Part shown: in pieces, positions 54,901 through 64,000 of the stretch | How the letters are laid out: each line of letters starts with the position of its first letter | Position numbering within the stretch: the first letter of the stretch is position 1 | Program-made: the position numbers and the translations under genes | The notes under the pieces: model-generated | What the model was told of the DNA's origin: nothing | The model's database searches: none | The model's input: only the letters and a program-made list of their open reading frames with translations | Origin: Apodospora peruviana | Taxonomy: Eukaryota > Ascomycota > Sordariomycetes > Sordariales > Lasiosphaeriaceae | Assembly: GCA_033439685.1 (NCBI GenBank) | Contig: JAUEDM010000010.1 | Span: 124,001 to 188,000 of the forward strand | DNA: 64,000 bases | Direction of reading: 5' to 3'

Positions 54901-56620
54901 TTCTGAATGTCAACTGAAGCAAGAAACGTCTGAAAGGATGGAAGCGGGTTGTGGCTAGGTCGTCAGGCTCGTGTTTGGCAGCGTGGAATGCTGAATTGCG
55001 ATGACCCGGGGGCACTCCACTGTTAATTATAGTGAGCTCGTGTTAATAACCGGCGTCCGCCGCCTCGAGTCGGGTGAGGGAGAGGCTGAGCTGGCGAATT
55101 GGCGAAATCATTTCTGGCTGGGTCGCTGACCCAAGGTGCCTCCTGCCAAAGGTGGCAAAGCACGCAATGGCGTCTTGATGAATTTTTGCATCGATCGACG
55201 AGATGCAAATGCGAGCAGGAGCCCAGAGCCGTCCAGACTTCTCTAATAACAGTCGCCCATTTCTTATTCCGTAAAGGATGTGACGCTTCGCAGGATCTGT
55301 GAGGGTAATAAGACATCTGACAGGCTGTCACTTGATCGAAAAAAGTCGTGGAGGTCGGGACGAGCGGGCGGTCTGAGAGGCCCTGCTCGTCGTTCTCGGT
55401 GTAGTGGCTGAATAGTTCACACCAAGCGCGCGCCAGGTTTTGACGGAAACCTCTGACTAACTCCCGTTGAGAGGGGGAGGCACAAAGCGCCAACAACAAC
55501 TCCCCTAATGTTGGGGTTTGGTTTCCGAGAACAGATGCAATCGGATTACTCGAGTACGAACGCAACCGAGTAAATTCCAGTGTGGGCGATGATGTCAGGC
55601 GTTTCTTCAACTCTGATAGCCCCGTAACCGGGAAGGTGGTCAGTTTCAGTCAGCAGCTCCGGCAACGGGCAGCGGCTGTCCGCCCTCGTCTCCGAGTTCT
55701 CCTTCCCACCTTTGCAGGGGCGCAACGTGAACTTGCAGCGGAGTGCATCGCTATCAACCAGTGAAGGCCTGGTGCTACCGACCCCCCGCTGAGTTCCTAG
55801 GTTGCCCTGCATGTGGGTTGGTGATCCGAGAAGTTCGTTGAGGAATATGGCGTAGATGCCATGTGCGTATCTTACAGAAACACGGAGTTGGGATGGACTC
55901 CAGATGAAGAATCAGTGGAATTTAGAAAGGGTCACGCGGTGTCGGTCAGTCCAGACTCCGTGGTGGGCACTGTGGAGGCACACCGGTACGACCCACCTGC
56001 ATCCCACCTCGCCGGGGGGTATTCCGCCCACTTTCTGCCCGCTGCCACGCCAAATCTGGGAGTGTGATGACGGGAGTGTGGTGGGCTGCTCTGGCTGCTG
56101 CTCTGCTGTTGCTATCTCGGCTCACACGGACTCGTACTCCTTAGTACATTTCCAGTGACCGCCTCCTCACCACCAATTTTCCAACCTGTCCGCCTTATCG
56201 TCCTCCTCTTTGAGCACTTTTCGCTTTCTCAGCTCTCCCGCTCGGTCTGTGAAACTGCAGAAACACCAATTCGAAAGCCTTGTTGCGTTCAGCTCAACAA
56301 CGAGTCCACTCTCCTCGCATCGTGAAATCCTGACATCGTCATTCCCGACAGCCTCGTTGCTCTCCTCTACCGCTCCGTCCCATTGACATTGACCTGGACA
56401 AACAACACACCAGTTACGGTCACGAGCCACTAAACAGAAAGCCCTTGTTGCCTGTGAATCACACACCTTGCTTTCTCCTTTGTCCGCAACTCTCTTAGTT
56501 GGGACCAAAGAACCGTTTTACCGCCCGCCATCCGCTGCTCGACCGCTTCTGGTTCGACGGCGTATGGTGTCACCGCTCTCAGGGTATCATCCATCCTATT
56601 AATCAACAACTCGCCCCATA
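51961..56620. other. Gene-poor region, second half, ending in the promoter of the 691-residue protein gene
   Basis: About 4.7 kb without a credible gene. 56160-56620 is pyrimidine-rich on the plus strand and leads to the ATG at 56621, probably promoter and 5' UTR. Further CCTAGGTA-like motifs lie near 52902 and 52948. Confidence 0.45.
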
Positions 56621-58696
56621 ATGGCAAACTCGCCGGACCGACCGCGGCGGCGGTTCGCCCCGATACCCATCGAGACAACATTTGAACGATACCGCAAGAC
56701 GATACCAGCTGGCGAGCTGACGCCAAGTCCGTCACCGCGCTCGCCATCACCACCACCCCGAGAAAAGCGCAGATTCGCGCCCCAACTCGTAGAGTCCTCC
56801 GTACGGCGGTCACGGCGAGCCGGCGACGAGGGCCCCGCTACCAAACCGACCGACAAGACCGATATCACGCCCTACACGAACCACATCTACGCCCCGAAAG
56901 CCCGAAAACGATACGGCCATGGCGTCATACCGGCGATACCGCTGCGGCAGAAGGGGCATGCTCGGCGGGAGTCATGCGATGACGAGATTGCAGGTGGTGT
57001 GTTTGACCTGGTTGCACGCGATGCCCAGAGGAAACTCCAAGAGGTGGCCATGAGTGCCTTTCCCAACAGCGGAACACGTATAGGCGGAGCCGAGCATTTC
57101 TACGTGCGGGAGGGGTCAGAGGATGACAGCGAGCCCACGAGGGGGAGGGCGACGACACGAGGACCGTGGGCCGTTACCTCGCGGCGGAATTCGTCCGAAG
57201 AAGACATTAGCTGGGCCTTCAAGGAGATGCAAGAACATGCTCAGCTGCTGGGCAGGGACCGCCCCTACCATGGGCGGATCGATACGCTCGACTTGGACAA
57301 CATGAGCATCGACAGTCCGCCAAGCGATGCCATGGGTCTGACCAGAGCAGCGAGGGAGTCGTTGTCCAGCTCGCCTTTATGGATATCGCATCGGCCCTCG
57401 TCACACCGTGACAGCTCGCTGGGTCCAATCGGAGAGGTGCACATGCCGCTCCTTCGCCCCGAGTCGCCCCTGCCCGCCATTGGCGAGTCCACGATGCCGT
57501 ACATCCCACCGCCGGAACTGCCCCCTATTCGCCCAATTGGCGAGTCTTACATGCCGTACATACCCTCTGCCCCGCCGGGCAAGGCCGGTAACATGGGCTA
57601 TGCGCCACCGATCTCCCACAACATCCCGCCCGAGACAAGCTTCGGCCACCATGAACCGTTCCGACCGTTTCCCGTGGAGAGAGACATGTCCCTAGAGCGG
57701 GCCCGGAACCTGCACCGCTTACGGGCGAAAGGGTCGCCGCCCATGCTGGGCCAAGACCTGACCTTCCGCATGTGTCCCTCGCCAAAACAGACGAAGCTGG
57801 AGCCCGATCATTTGTGGGACCTGGAGAAAGGAGGCACGATGGAGGAGGCAAACCGCGACCCCAGCGAGCAGCGCGGTCTGTGGCGTGGGTATTGCTTCGC
57901 GGCCGAAGGCAACAACGAGAAAATCATCCCGGCGAACCGGCCCCAAATGATTGCAACCCCGGCGCCCCTAAAGTCACCCAAGAACCCTTTCGAGGCCGAG
58001 TTCGGCACGGCCCCGATATTGATGACCGAGGAGCCGAGTCCGACGGACGGGGCCACCCGTGCAGCCAGCATCCCGATTCCGGGGCACCCGGAGCAGCGCA
58101 GCCCGGAAAAGCTACACCCGGAGCACCGATCGCGGAACCCCCACGAACCAAAGGGGTTGCACATGTTGCACGGGCTGCAGAACCTCGACGAGCGCCTAAA
58201 GGCGGAACAGGCGGCCGTCGAGCGGGACGAGAAGATCGCTGCCGAGTTTGACGATAAGTTCGTCACGCAGGTGTACAACTACCTGTCTCTTGGCTACCCG
58301 GCGCTGGCGCGGCAGTACGACGAGGAGCTGAGCAAGATTAGTCGGATCCCCATCGAGACGCTAGAGAAGGACGATTTGGCCATCATGGAGAATCTGTGGG
58401 GCGAGCATAACGAGCACGGAGCGGATGCGGACGCCAAGAAGTGCAATGGTAGTGCGAACGGGAACGGGAGCAAGGCGCTCATGCATGTCCAGTCTAATGA
58501 GAAGAAGGTCGGGGCTACGGGGCATATCATGCTGGACAGCGAGGAGAAGGAAAACACGAAGGAGGAGGACAGGTGTCCAAGGTGGAAGGCGCTAAAGCTT
58601 TATATCTTTGAGTGGGCGAGGCAGCATCCTGATCTGAATGCTATCAGTCCGCTTGCGTGGGGCGTGGGCGAGAGGAGGGGCAGTTGGGGTATTTGA
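56621..58696 (+). CDS. Conserved fungal protein of unknown function (691 aa)
   Basis: Single exon. The ATG at 56621 follows TAATGG after a pyrimidine-rich leader. The N-terminus has two similar basic segments (RRRFAPIPIETTFERYRK and EKRRFAPQLVESS). The middle is Pro/Ser/Arg-rich with a three-fold motif: GPIGEVHMPLL, AIGESTMPYIP and PIGESYMPYIP. The best-folded part is near the C-terminus: a charged helix (LDERLKAEQAAVERDEKIAAEFDD), then FVTQVYNYLSLGYPALARQYDEEL, and the end (WKALKLYIFEWARQHPDL, AWGVGERRGSWGI). No catalytic motif, signal peptide or membrane helix. I do not recognise a named family. Codon use and lack of stops over 2 kb make it a confident gene. Confidence 0.85.
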   Translation: MANSPDRPRRRFAPIPIETTFERYRKTIPAGELTPSPSPRSPSPPPREKRRFAPQLVESSVRRSRRAGDEGPATKPTDKTDITPYTNHIYAPKARKRYGHGVIPAIPLRQKGHARRESCDDEIAGGVFDLVARDAQRKLQEVAMSAFPNSGTRIGGAEHFYVREGSEDDSEPTRGRATTRGPWAVTSRRNSSEEDISWAFKEMQEHAQLLGRDRPYHGRIDTLDLDNMSIDSPPSDAMGLTRAARESLSSSPLWISHRPSSHRDSSLGPIGEVHMPLLRPESPLPAIGESTMPYIPPPELPPIRPIGESYMPYIPSAPPGKAGNMGYAPPISHNIPPETSFGHHEPFRPFPVERDMSLERARNLHRLRAKGSPPMLGQDLTFRMCPSPKQTKLEPDHLWDLEKGGTMEEANRDPSEQRGLWRGYCFAAEGNNEKIIPANRPQMIATPAPLKSPKNPFEAEFGTAPILMTEEPSPTDGATRAASIPIPGHPEQRSPEKLHPEHRSRNPHEPKGLHMLHGLQNLDERLKAEQAAVERDEKIAAEFDDKFVTQVYNYLSLGYPALARQYDEELSKISRIPIETLEKDDLAIMENLWGEHNEHGADADAKKCNGSANGNGSKALMHVQSNEKKVGATGHIMLDSEEKENTKEEDRCPRWKALKLYIFEWARQHPDLNAISPLAWGVGERRGSWGI

Positions 58697-60370
58697 GTAT
58701 TATCTCGCGATATCTTTCATGCTCGGTGGATGTTTTTCTCTGCGTAACTGTTACAGCGGTACGGATACTGGTCAGTATTCTCCCGATCACGGCTCCCACA
58801 GCCACGAAAGCGATATATCGACGTCCACGCCCTCTCTCGACGCCTCCTTCGGCAGCCTGTCGGCCTCACCAGTCCTCGAGAACGATGCAAGGGCTGATAC
58901 ACTCTACTACATCAAGCTCGCGCATCATATCCTGTTCAACACTTACATTGTCAACCACACGTTTCGAGTTTCTAATCCACATATGGTATGGTTCAGGCGA
59001 GCGAAGGTGATTTGTTACATCAACCACCTTTTTTCGGTTTTCTTGTTTATCAAGGGTTCAAAACGGTGATTTCCCCCCCTTGTTTTATCATCACGACGGT
59101 TATGACCATACATCCATACAAAGTTGCTCCAATTGTCCCTTTTGTCTTTTGACATTTACACTCGCATTGCAGGGTTATTTTACTACGCTATATGGTACAT
59201 ATATACCTAACTGGTCATATTTTTTCTCATCTTACCTACCACCTTTTATTGGCCTGGTTCGAGGCAGATCTTTGCTGGTTTTGAGTGATCGAGACGGACC
59301 CAGTGTGGAGAGAAGGTGATGTAGACTTGGTGTTGTGGCAGAGAGAAAGAGATAGAGAGCGCAAAAGGATGAAGAAAGGGGGTTTGGACCCGGGCGGGGG
59401 ACTCGATTCGAGCAATAGAGAGGAGGTAGATACGAGAACTGGACGAGTTGGGGTTGGAGACCGGCTGGTTCAGTTGTATGTCTGTGTGTGATTTGGAGTA
59501 GTCTGAGGAGGTTGGTAGATGGTAGATAAAACAGACAGACGAACGGAGCAGAGCAGAGAGGATGAGGAACGGAAAAGAAACCGGGTCTTATAATATTGAC
59601 TACTGGTCTTTTTTGGTCGTGCAAGGGTTAAAGAATTGGCGGTTAACAACATTTGGGTTAGGTCTAGGAGGGCGACACTGTTCAAAGGTCCGTACTGAGA
59701 TACCTAAAGCAGATATAGGTTACCTGTATCGAGTTTTGGATTTTGGTTACGATTTGAGTAGGTATTTACCTATCATCGAGGTCCTTCAACTGGGCTTCAC
59801 GAGTGGTAGCAAAGTGCAGGACGAGGTGGTTGCTCTGGGGATGTTTGTTAGCTGACAGGGATCTACATTACAGAGCTGTGGGTCTCAGCTAAACATTGCT
59901 CACGGATTTTTTCCTTTTCAGCGGAGGACAGAGTAGTCATAGTAATCTACAAGTAGCTTCTGCATTGCTGTATTAAGAACTCGTATCAAGGTAACTAAGA
60001 TTTCATTGAGGGAGGCTGCAAAAATACAACTGTTCTCCGGAGTCCGAAGATCGGAAGTTTGATTAAGTCGTTCAGCCCTACGGGAATAAAACCGAAATAT
60101 TGCCAAGATTACCACACTGTGCGTCGTTCCTCTTTTTCAATCGGGATGCTTGGTAGTGAGTAAGCGCGCACTGTGTGTGACCTGTCCCGCACCAAAGAAG
60201 TCCAAGCTTTCAACTGCTTGCTGGGAAGCTTCACCCGAACCACTTTCATGAACACAGCCTGTGCGCGCGCGTGATACTGGACTTTTATTATCAACGATCC
60301 CAAATCGATCGCCAACTTGTCCTTCTCGCAGCGATCCCGCGACGGGGGTCCCGTCGAGACGACATAACAT
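58697..60370. other. Intergenic, about 1.7 kb, no gene seen
   Basis: 3' flank of the 691-residue protein gene and 5' flank of the ARMH3-like gene. T-rich and AT-rich spacer. Short frames on both strands have no support. Confidence 0.5.
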
Positions 60371-62757
60371 ATGGAGCAATCCCCTCTCACGCAGCAGCCT
60401 CGACCCGAGGCCTTTCAGCAGAAAGTTGTCCAGCTGTATGAAGCGCTGTTCAAGGTTTGTCTTGGCCCCTTTTTGGAACGAAATTCTGGCCCCTTTTTGT
60501 CCTTGGACATGTCCTTGGACACATTGATCTACGGACCTTGCTGACATGTTTTTTGAACATTAGGTTAGCTCCCTCCTTTTCTTCTCCTCCTCCCCCCATT
60601 CGAATGCGCAAGCAACCGAACGCACGGATGACTTACACGTATTGGAGCGCCAATAAAACATAGGACGAAGACGATACCGAAAAATCAGAGGGCTTCTGGA
60701 GGGAATTTTTTCTCCTGAAGCCCGACAGGCGCGCTCTGAGACAGATCCTGGACGAGATACGGCCCGAAGACTTGTTACATTTTGAGCTGCAGACACGACA
60801 GCTGTTTGCGAGGGCGGTGGCCGCGCTGAAGGGTGGAACGCAAGGAGTAGCGGATTTACATGCCTTGGATGTGAGGGACCCTACATACCCAACTCTCGGG
60901 ATCATAATAATGGTGTGTGACTGACTTGAGAAAAAAGACCCTGAGCATCTTTTTGGGTGCGGTTCTCGCCAAAAAATACACGAACCCAAGTTCAGATATC
61001 ATTGAAGTGTTGGCCGGTTTGGATCATGTCGATACTGTGTTTACCGACTTTGTCGGGGCGCTGGATTCGATTATCAGGAATGGACGGAGCTGTAAGTTTA
61101 CATGATTCGGAATGTTGGGAGGGAGTATATGTGCTGACATTTAGAGGGGAAGTGGAATTAAGGGAAAAGGCCGTCGAGGTGGCTCTGGCTGTCGCGTCGG
61201 GGGCATACCAGACCAGTTTACTCACGTACTTTATACAACGAGACCTGTTTCCCGCCGTCATGAAGGTAAGGTCACTCACTGGCTGGCAAATCATGTTGAG
61301 GTTGTGGGTTGGCTGACTTGTCTCTTCTGTACAGCTGATACAAGACGCCGACGCCCCGGCGAGGATAGTAGCGTCGTTCACGCTCGTCGGCCTGCTGGCC
61401 AACTACAACAAATTCGAGTTCCAGAACCCTTACCAGATGCGCTTAAACGACTTTGTCAACGAGGCGACGATAAAAAAGATCATCAGGAGCGTGGGGTACT
61501 CCTGTCAGACGCTACGGCAGCAGTATATCGAGGTGCAGGACGATCTCCCCGAAGGATGGACTCTGGCGAACACGTTGAACATGATTGGGTTGGGGGCTAT
61601 CGCGCCTGGTGGCAGGCCACCCCAAAAACCTGTCTACGACGCCGAGACAGCCAAGAAGATGTTTGCAAATCTGTATGTTCCCCCCCCCCCCTCCCCCCCC
61701 ATGGACTGACTTGCAAGGTGTAATGAGACTGACTTGAGGTCATGCACACAGACCAGGGGAACAAGCAGCGGTGTTACTAGCCACATACGATTTTACTCAT
61801 GCCAACAAGCTGTTTTGCTTTAATCTCGTCACGCTGCCACCCGAAAAGGGCGAGGAGCAGCCCTTCGCCTGCTTTACCTCGTTAACCTCGTATCTCCTCC
61901 AACACGCCCACCTGTCCCAACGAACGACGCACTATTGCCACCTCAACCTGATGGTGTTTCGCCTGCTCATCGAGGACCCGGTGCTCTGCAAGCGGATATG
62001 CAGCGACGAGAGTAAAGTGTCGGTCCGCCTCTGCCGGCAGCGCTCGCCTTACTTGCCCTTGGTGCAAGGCGAGCGCGTCATGGCCACGGCCGTGCTGGAC
62101 ACCATGATCGACGCCATCAATCACAACCTGCGCCGGCGGTTGGATGTCGGCCTCTACACGTTATGTGTTGGTATCCTGCTGCGCATTGTCGGGTACATGT
62201 CGCGGTCGCGGACACGCCTTCAATATCACTGGGCCGAGCTGTTCAGGTCGCTGCTGTCGCTGATCCGGTTCCTGACGACGTACGCGGCGGACCTGAGGGG
62301 GATATCACATATCGATACGCTTTTAGATCATGTGGTTAATTTGCTTGCGCTGGGTTTGAGTTCGGGAGAGGCGTTCTTGCCGACGCCAGCGGCGTACGAT
62401 GATTTATTCTACAAAGTCGTCGAGACGGGCGAGGTGCTGGTCAAGTTTCGCGATATTTATGGACTCAAGAACAGGCCGAGTAATTCGATCGATACGTTGG
62501 TTAATGTTAGTACGCATTACAAGGAGATGTTGTCAGCAGATGGTGGCGGGAAGGCGAAGGCTGGGACCAAAAAGTCTTCGCAGTTGACGAGCTTGCAGGT
62601 TGCTGAGGTTATTAAGCAGGGGTATGAGACGCTGAGCATACAAGCTAAGGAAGGGCTGGATAGCTGGGAGAAGTATCGCGAGGCGGACGAGAGGATGTTG
62701 TTGAAGAAGATGGCCAAGGCGGCGGTGGGTGATGTGAGGGTGTCTTTGGGGGAGTGA
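60371..62757 (+). CDS. ARMH3 / DUF1741 armadillo-like helical protein
   Basis: Homologue of human ARMH3 (C10orf76) and of the S. pombe DUF1741 protein, linked in animals to Golgi PI4KB and GBF1 function. Six exons: 60371-60454, 60664-60870, 60938-61091, 61147-61265, 61335-61672 and 61752-62757; spliced 635 residues with consistent phases. Landmarks are FWREFFLLKPDRRALRQIL, ELQTRQLFARAVAALK, SLLTYFIQRDLFPAVMK, LVGLLANYNKFEFQNPY, then the DUF1741 domain (about residues 300-600; FTSLTSYLLQHAHLSQRT, YCHLNLMVFRLLIEDP, MIDAINHNLRRRLDV, FRSLLSLIRFLTTYA). The helical repeat pattern fits an armadillo fold. At the fourth exon the acceptor must be AG at 61145-61146 to avoid a stop. Intron 5 carries a long C run. 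Confidence 0.88.
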
Positions 62758-63422
62758 GTCCTGAAAGTATTGGTGTTATTCGAGTTGGTAAGTGTTGTTA
62801 CTTTCGGTGGTTCTTCTTTGGCATGAAGCGTTATGTTTTGAGGCGGCTTTATTTGATGGACTGACGGTCGTCGCTTATTGTGTGGATGAGATTGCTTGCT
62901 ATGAACGACAGATACCATTACGCGGCAAGATATGGGAAAGAGGTCATGATAATCAGTGCCTGGGAAGCTGATTTATGGTTATTAATCAAGATGTAGTCAA
63001 AACACGATATCGCCATGTTTGTAGGCATGCAAGGAGTACCTATATCTGTCAGTGCAACTTTTCCGGAGCGTGGATGTTTGTTTGCTTTCTGGATTTGGAG
63101 CCCCTTTTCGTGGTCTCCGCTGTGCTTCAGGGGACACAAACAATGGAAACAGGGCCGTTTCATCTGATGCGGTCCAGCGGCAGTCTTGTGGCGAGTGGGT
63201 CCGATCGCCTGGCTCAGATGCCTAATGCGCGGCATCTGATTGGCTCGGCTGAGACCAGGGAGCCTCCAAGGCTGCTTGGCAACATGTCATGGCTTGGCTG
63301 ACCAAGCTCCAAACTGGTATGATCCTTTCGGGACAGACACTCCAAAATATTCCTGGCCACCACCGACATCGAACATCGCATCGCAATACCCTACAGCCTG
63401 TTTGTCGCAAACAATCACAATC
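62758..63422. other. Intergenic between the ARMH3-like gene and isa1
   Basis: 3' flank of one gene and promoter of the next, both on the plus strand. No coding frame supported. Confidence 0.5.
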
Positions 63423-64000
63423 ATGCACGCACCTAGATTACTAGTGAGGCGGACAACGCCATTATCCGTCTGCTTGTCTTGTCGCCGCAGTTTGGCAGCA
63501 GCGCGGCGGCAGTTCTCCTCGACACCGCCGCCCTTTGCGTCTTCCGCCACCTTTCAGTCCTACACACTCCCTACGCAACCGCCGTCACCGCCGCCGAATG
63601 CTTCGGTCCCAGACACTTCTATCACACGACCGATCCAGTCTCCGCCGATGCCGCCGCCGCCAACGCTACCGAGAGTTCACGAGACCCGACCGCCGAGAAA
63701 CCTAGACAACACTGGTAGCGCGCCGGTGGTGTCGGTACCCGAGCAAGAAGCGCAGCAGTCGAAGCCGAGATTTGCCAACACAACTCCAGAAAATACATCA
63801 CAACCAACAGCAACACCAAAACCGCGGCCGTCCAAGCTACGGGCCCCGCGCAAAGCGGCCATGAAGCTGACTCCTGCGGCGGTGGAACATCTGCGCGCGA
63901 TGCTCGACCAGCCTGACCCGAAACTGATCAAGGTCGGCGTGCGGAATAGGGGCTGCAGCGGGCTGGCGTATCATTTGGAGTACGTCGACAAAGCGGGCGC
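63423..64000 (+). CDS. isa1: Mitochondrial iron-sulfur assembly protein Isa1 (A-type/HesB), 3' truncated by window
   Basis: Open from the ATG at 63423 to the window end (192 codons), missed by scans that need a stop. The N-terminus is a typical mitochondrial presequence: Arg-rich, no acids, Ser/Leu-rich (MHAPRLLVRRTTPLSV, then RRSLAAARRQFSS). A long Pro/Thr-rich linker (about residues 40-145) follows, then the HesB domain: AAMKLTPAAVEHLRAML, KLIKVGVRNRGCSGLAYHL and EYVDKAG. Cys in RNRGCSG is the first of three conserved Fe-S ligands; the CxC pair would lie past the window end. Isa1 with Isa2 is needed for [4Fe-4S] cluster maturation, including aconitase and lipoate synthase. Assignment is firm; the linker is longer than in yeast. 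Confidence 0.9.
   Translation, partial: MHAPRLLVRRTTPLSVCLSCRRSLAAARRQFSSTPPPFASSATFQSYTLPTQPPSPPPNASVPDTSITRPIQSPPMPPPPTLPRVHETRPPRNLDNTGSAPVVSVPEQEAQQSKPRFANTTPENTSQPTATPKPRPSKLRAPRKAAMKLTPAAVEHLRAMLDQPDPKLIKVGVRNRGCSGLAYHLEYVDKAG

Noticed and set aside
55023..55610. 195-codon minus-strand frame
   Set aside because: No domain, unusual composition, overlaps frames of similar length on the other strand.

Overview
The window is nuclear DNA of a filamentous ascomycete, most likely a Sordariomycete. The evidence is short introns (about 60-90 bp) with GTRNGN donors and CTAAC-type branch sites, widely spaced genes on both strands, an intron-bearing tRNA-Asp, and fungus-specific families (SesB-like NACHT NLR, Fta2 family, DUF6640, Btn1). 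All functions are read from sequence motifs; no database search was possible.

Layout. 1-1886: 3' part of an FHA-domain protein kinase (+). 2701-2794: tRNA-Asp (-) with an intron. 3894-5471: MFS transporter (+). 5887-6249: a very small zinc-finger gene in three exons (-). 6801-12768: two head-to-tail, apparently identical 2,983-bp copies of a decayed Crypton-type tyrosine-recombinase element. 12983-17000: a four-exon NLR-type gene (lipase-like, NACHT, ankyrin), whose start codon lies about 215 bp beyond the Crypton array. 17300-18797: a battenin/CLN3 homologue, btn1 (-). 19200-21850: decayed DNA with an AT-rich stretch, a relic reading frame and a pseudogene of an eEF1A-lysine-methyltransferase-like enzyme that ends in a 12-bp minisatellite. 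22042-24130: a membrane-anchored GDSL-like protein (-). 26295-26791: a DUF6640-type membrane protein (-). 30232-33348: a BDF1-like BET protein (-). 36060-37301: a Utp12/NUC189-domain nucleolar protein (+). 37895-37967: tRNA-Asn (+). 39101-40385: an Fta2-family gene broken by one in-frame stop (+). 41387-46225: a 1,612-residue, mostly disordered protein (-). 46256-56620: about 10 kb with no convincing gene. 56621-58696: an uncharacterised 691-residue protein (+). 60371-62757: an ARMH3/DUF1741 protein in six exons (+). 63423-end: 5' part of the mitochondrial Fe-S assembly gene isa1 (+).

Most genes are unrelated housekeeping genes: chromatin (BDF1), ribosome biogenesis (Utp5-like), vacuole (Btn1), mitochondrial Fe-S assembly (Isa1), signalling (FHA kinase). 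I see no metabolic cluster. The accessory part is 6.8-22 kb (Crypton array, NLR gene, pseudogenes), with a second decayed gene near 39 kb. The most unusual structure is the exact tandem Crypton duplication, whose two copies share the same disabling frameshifts. It lies between the upstream regions of two divergently transcribed genes, one of them the NLR gene.
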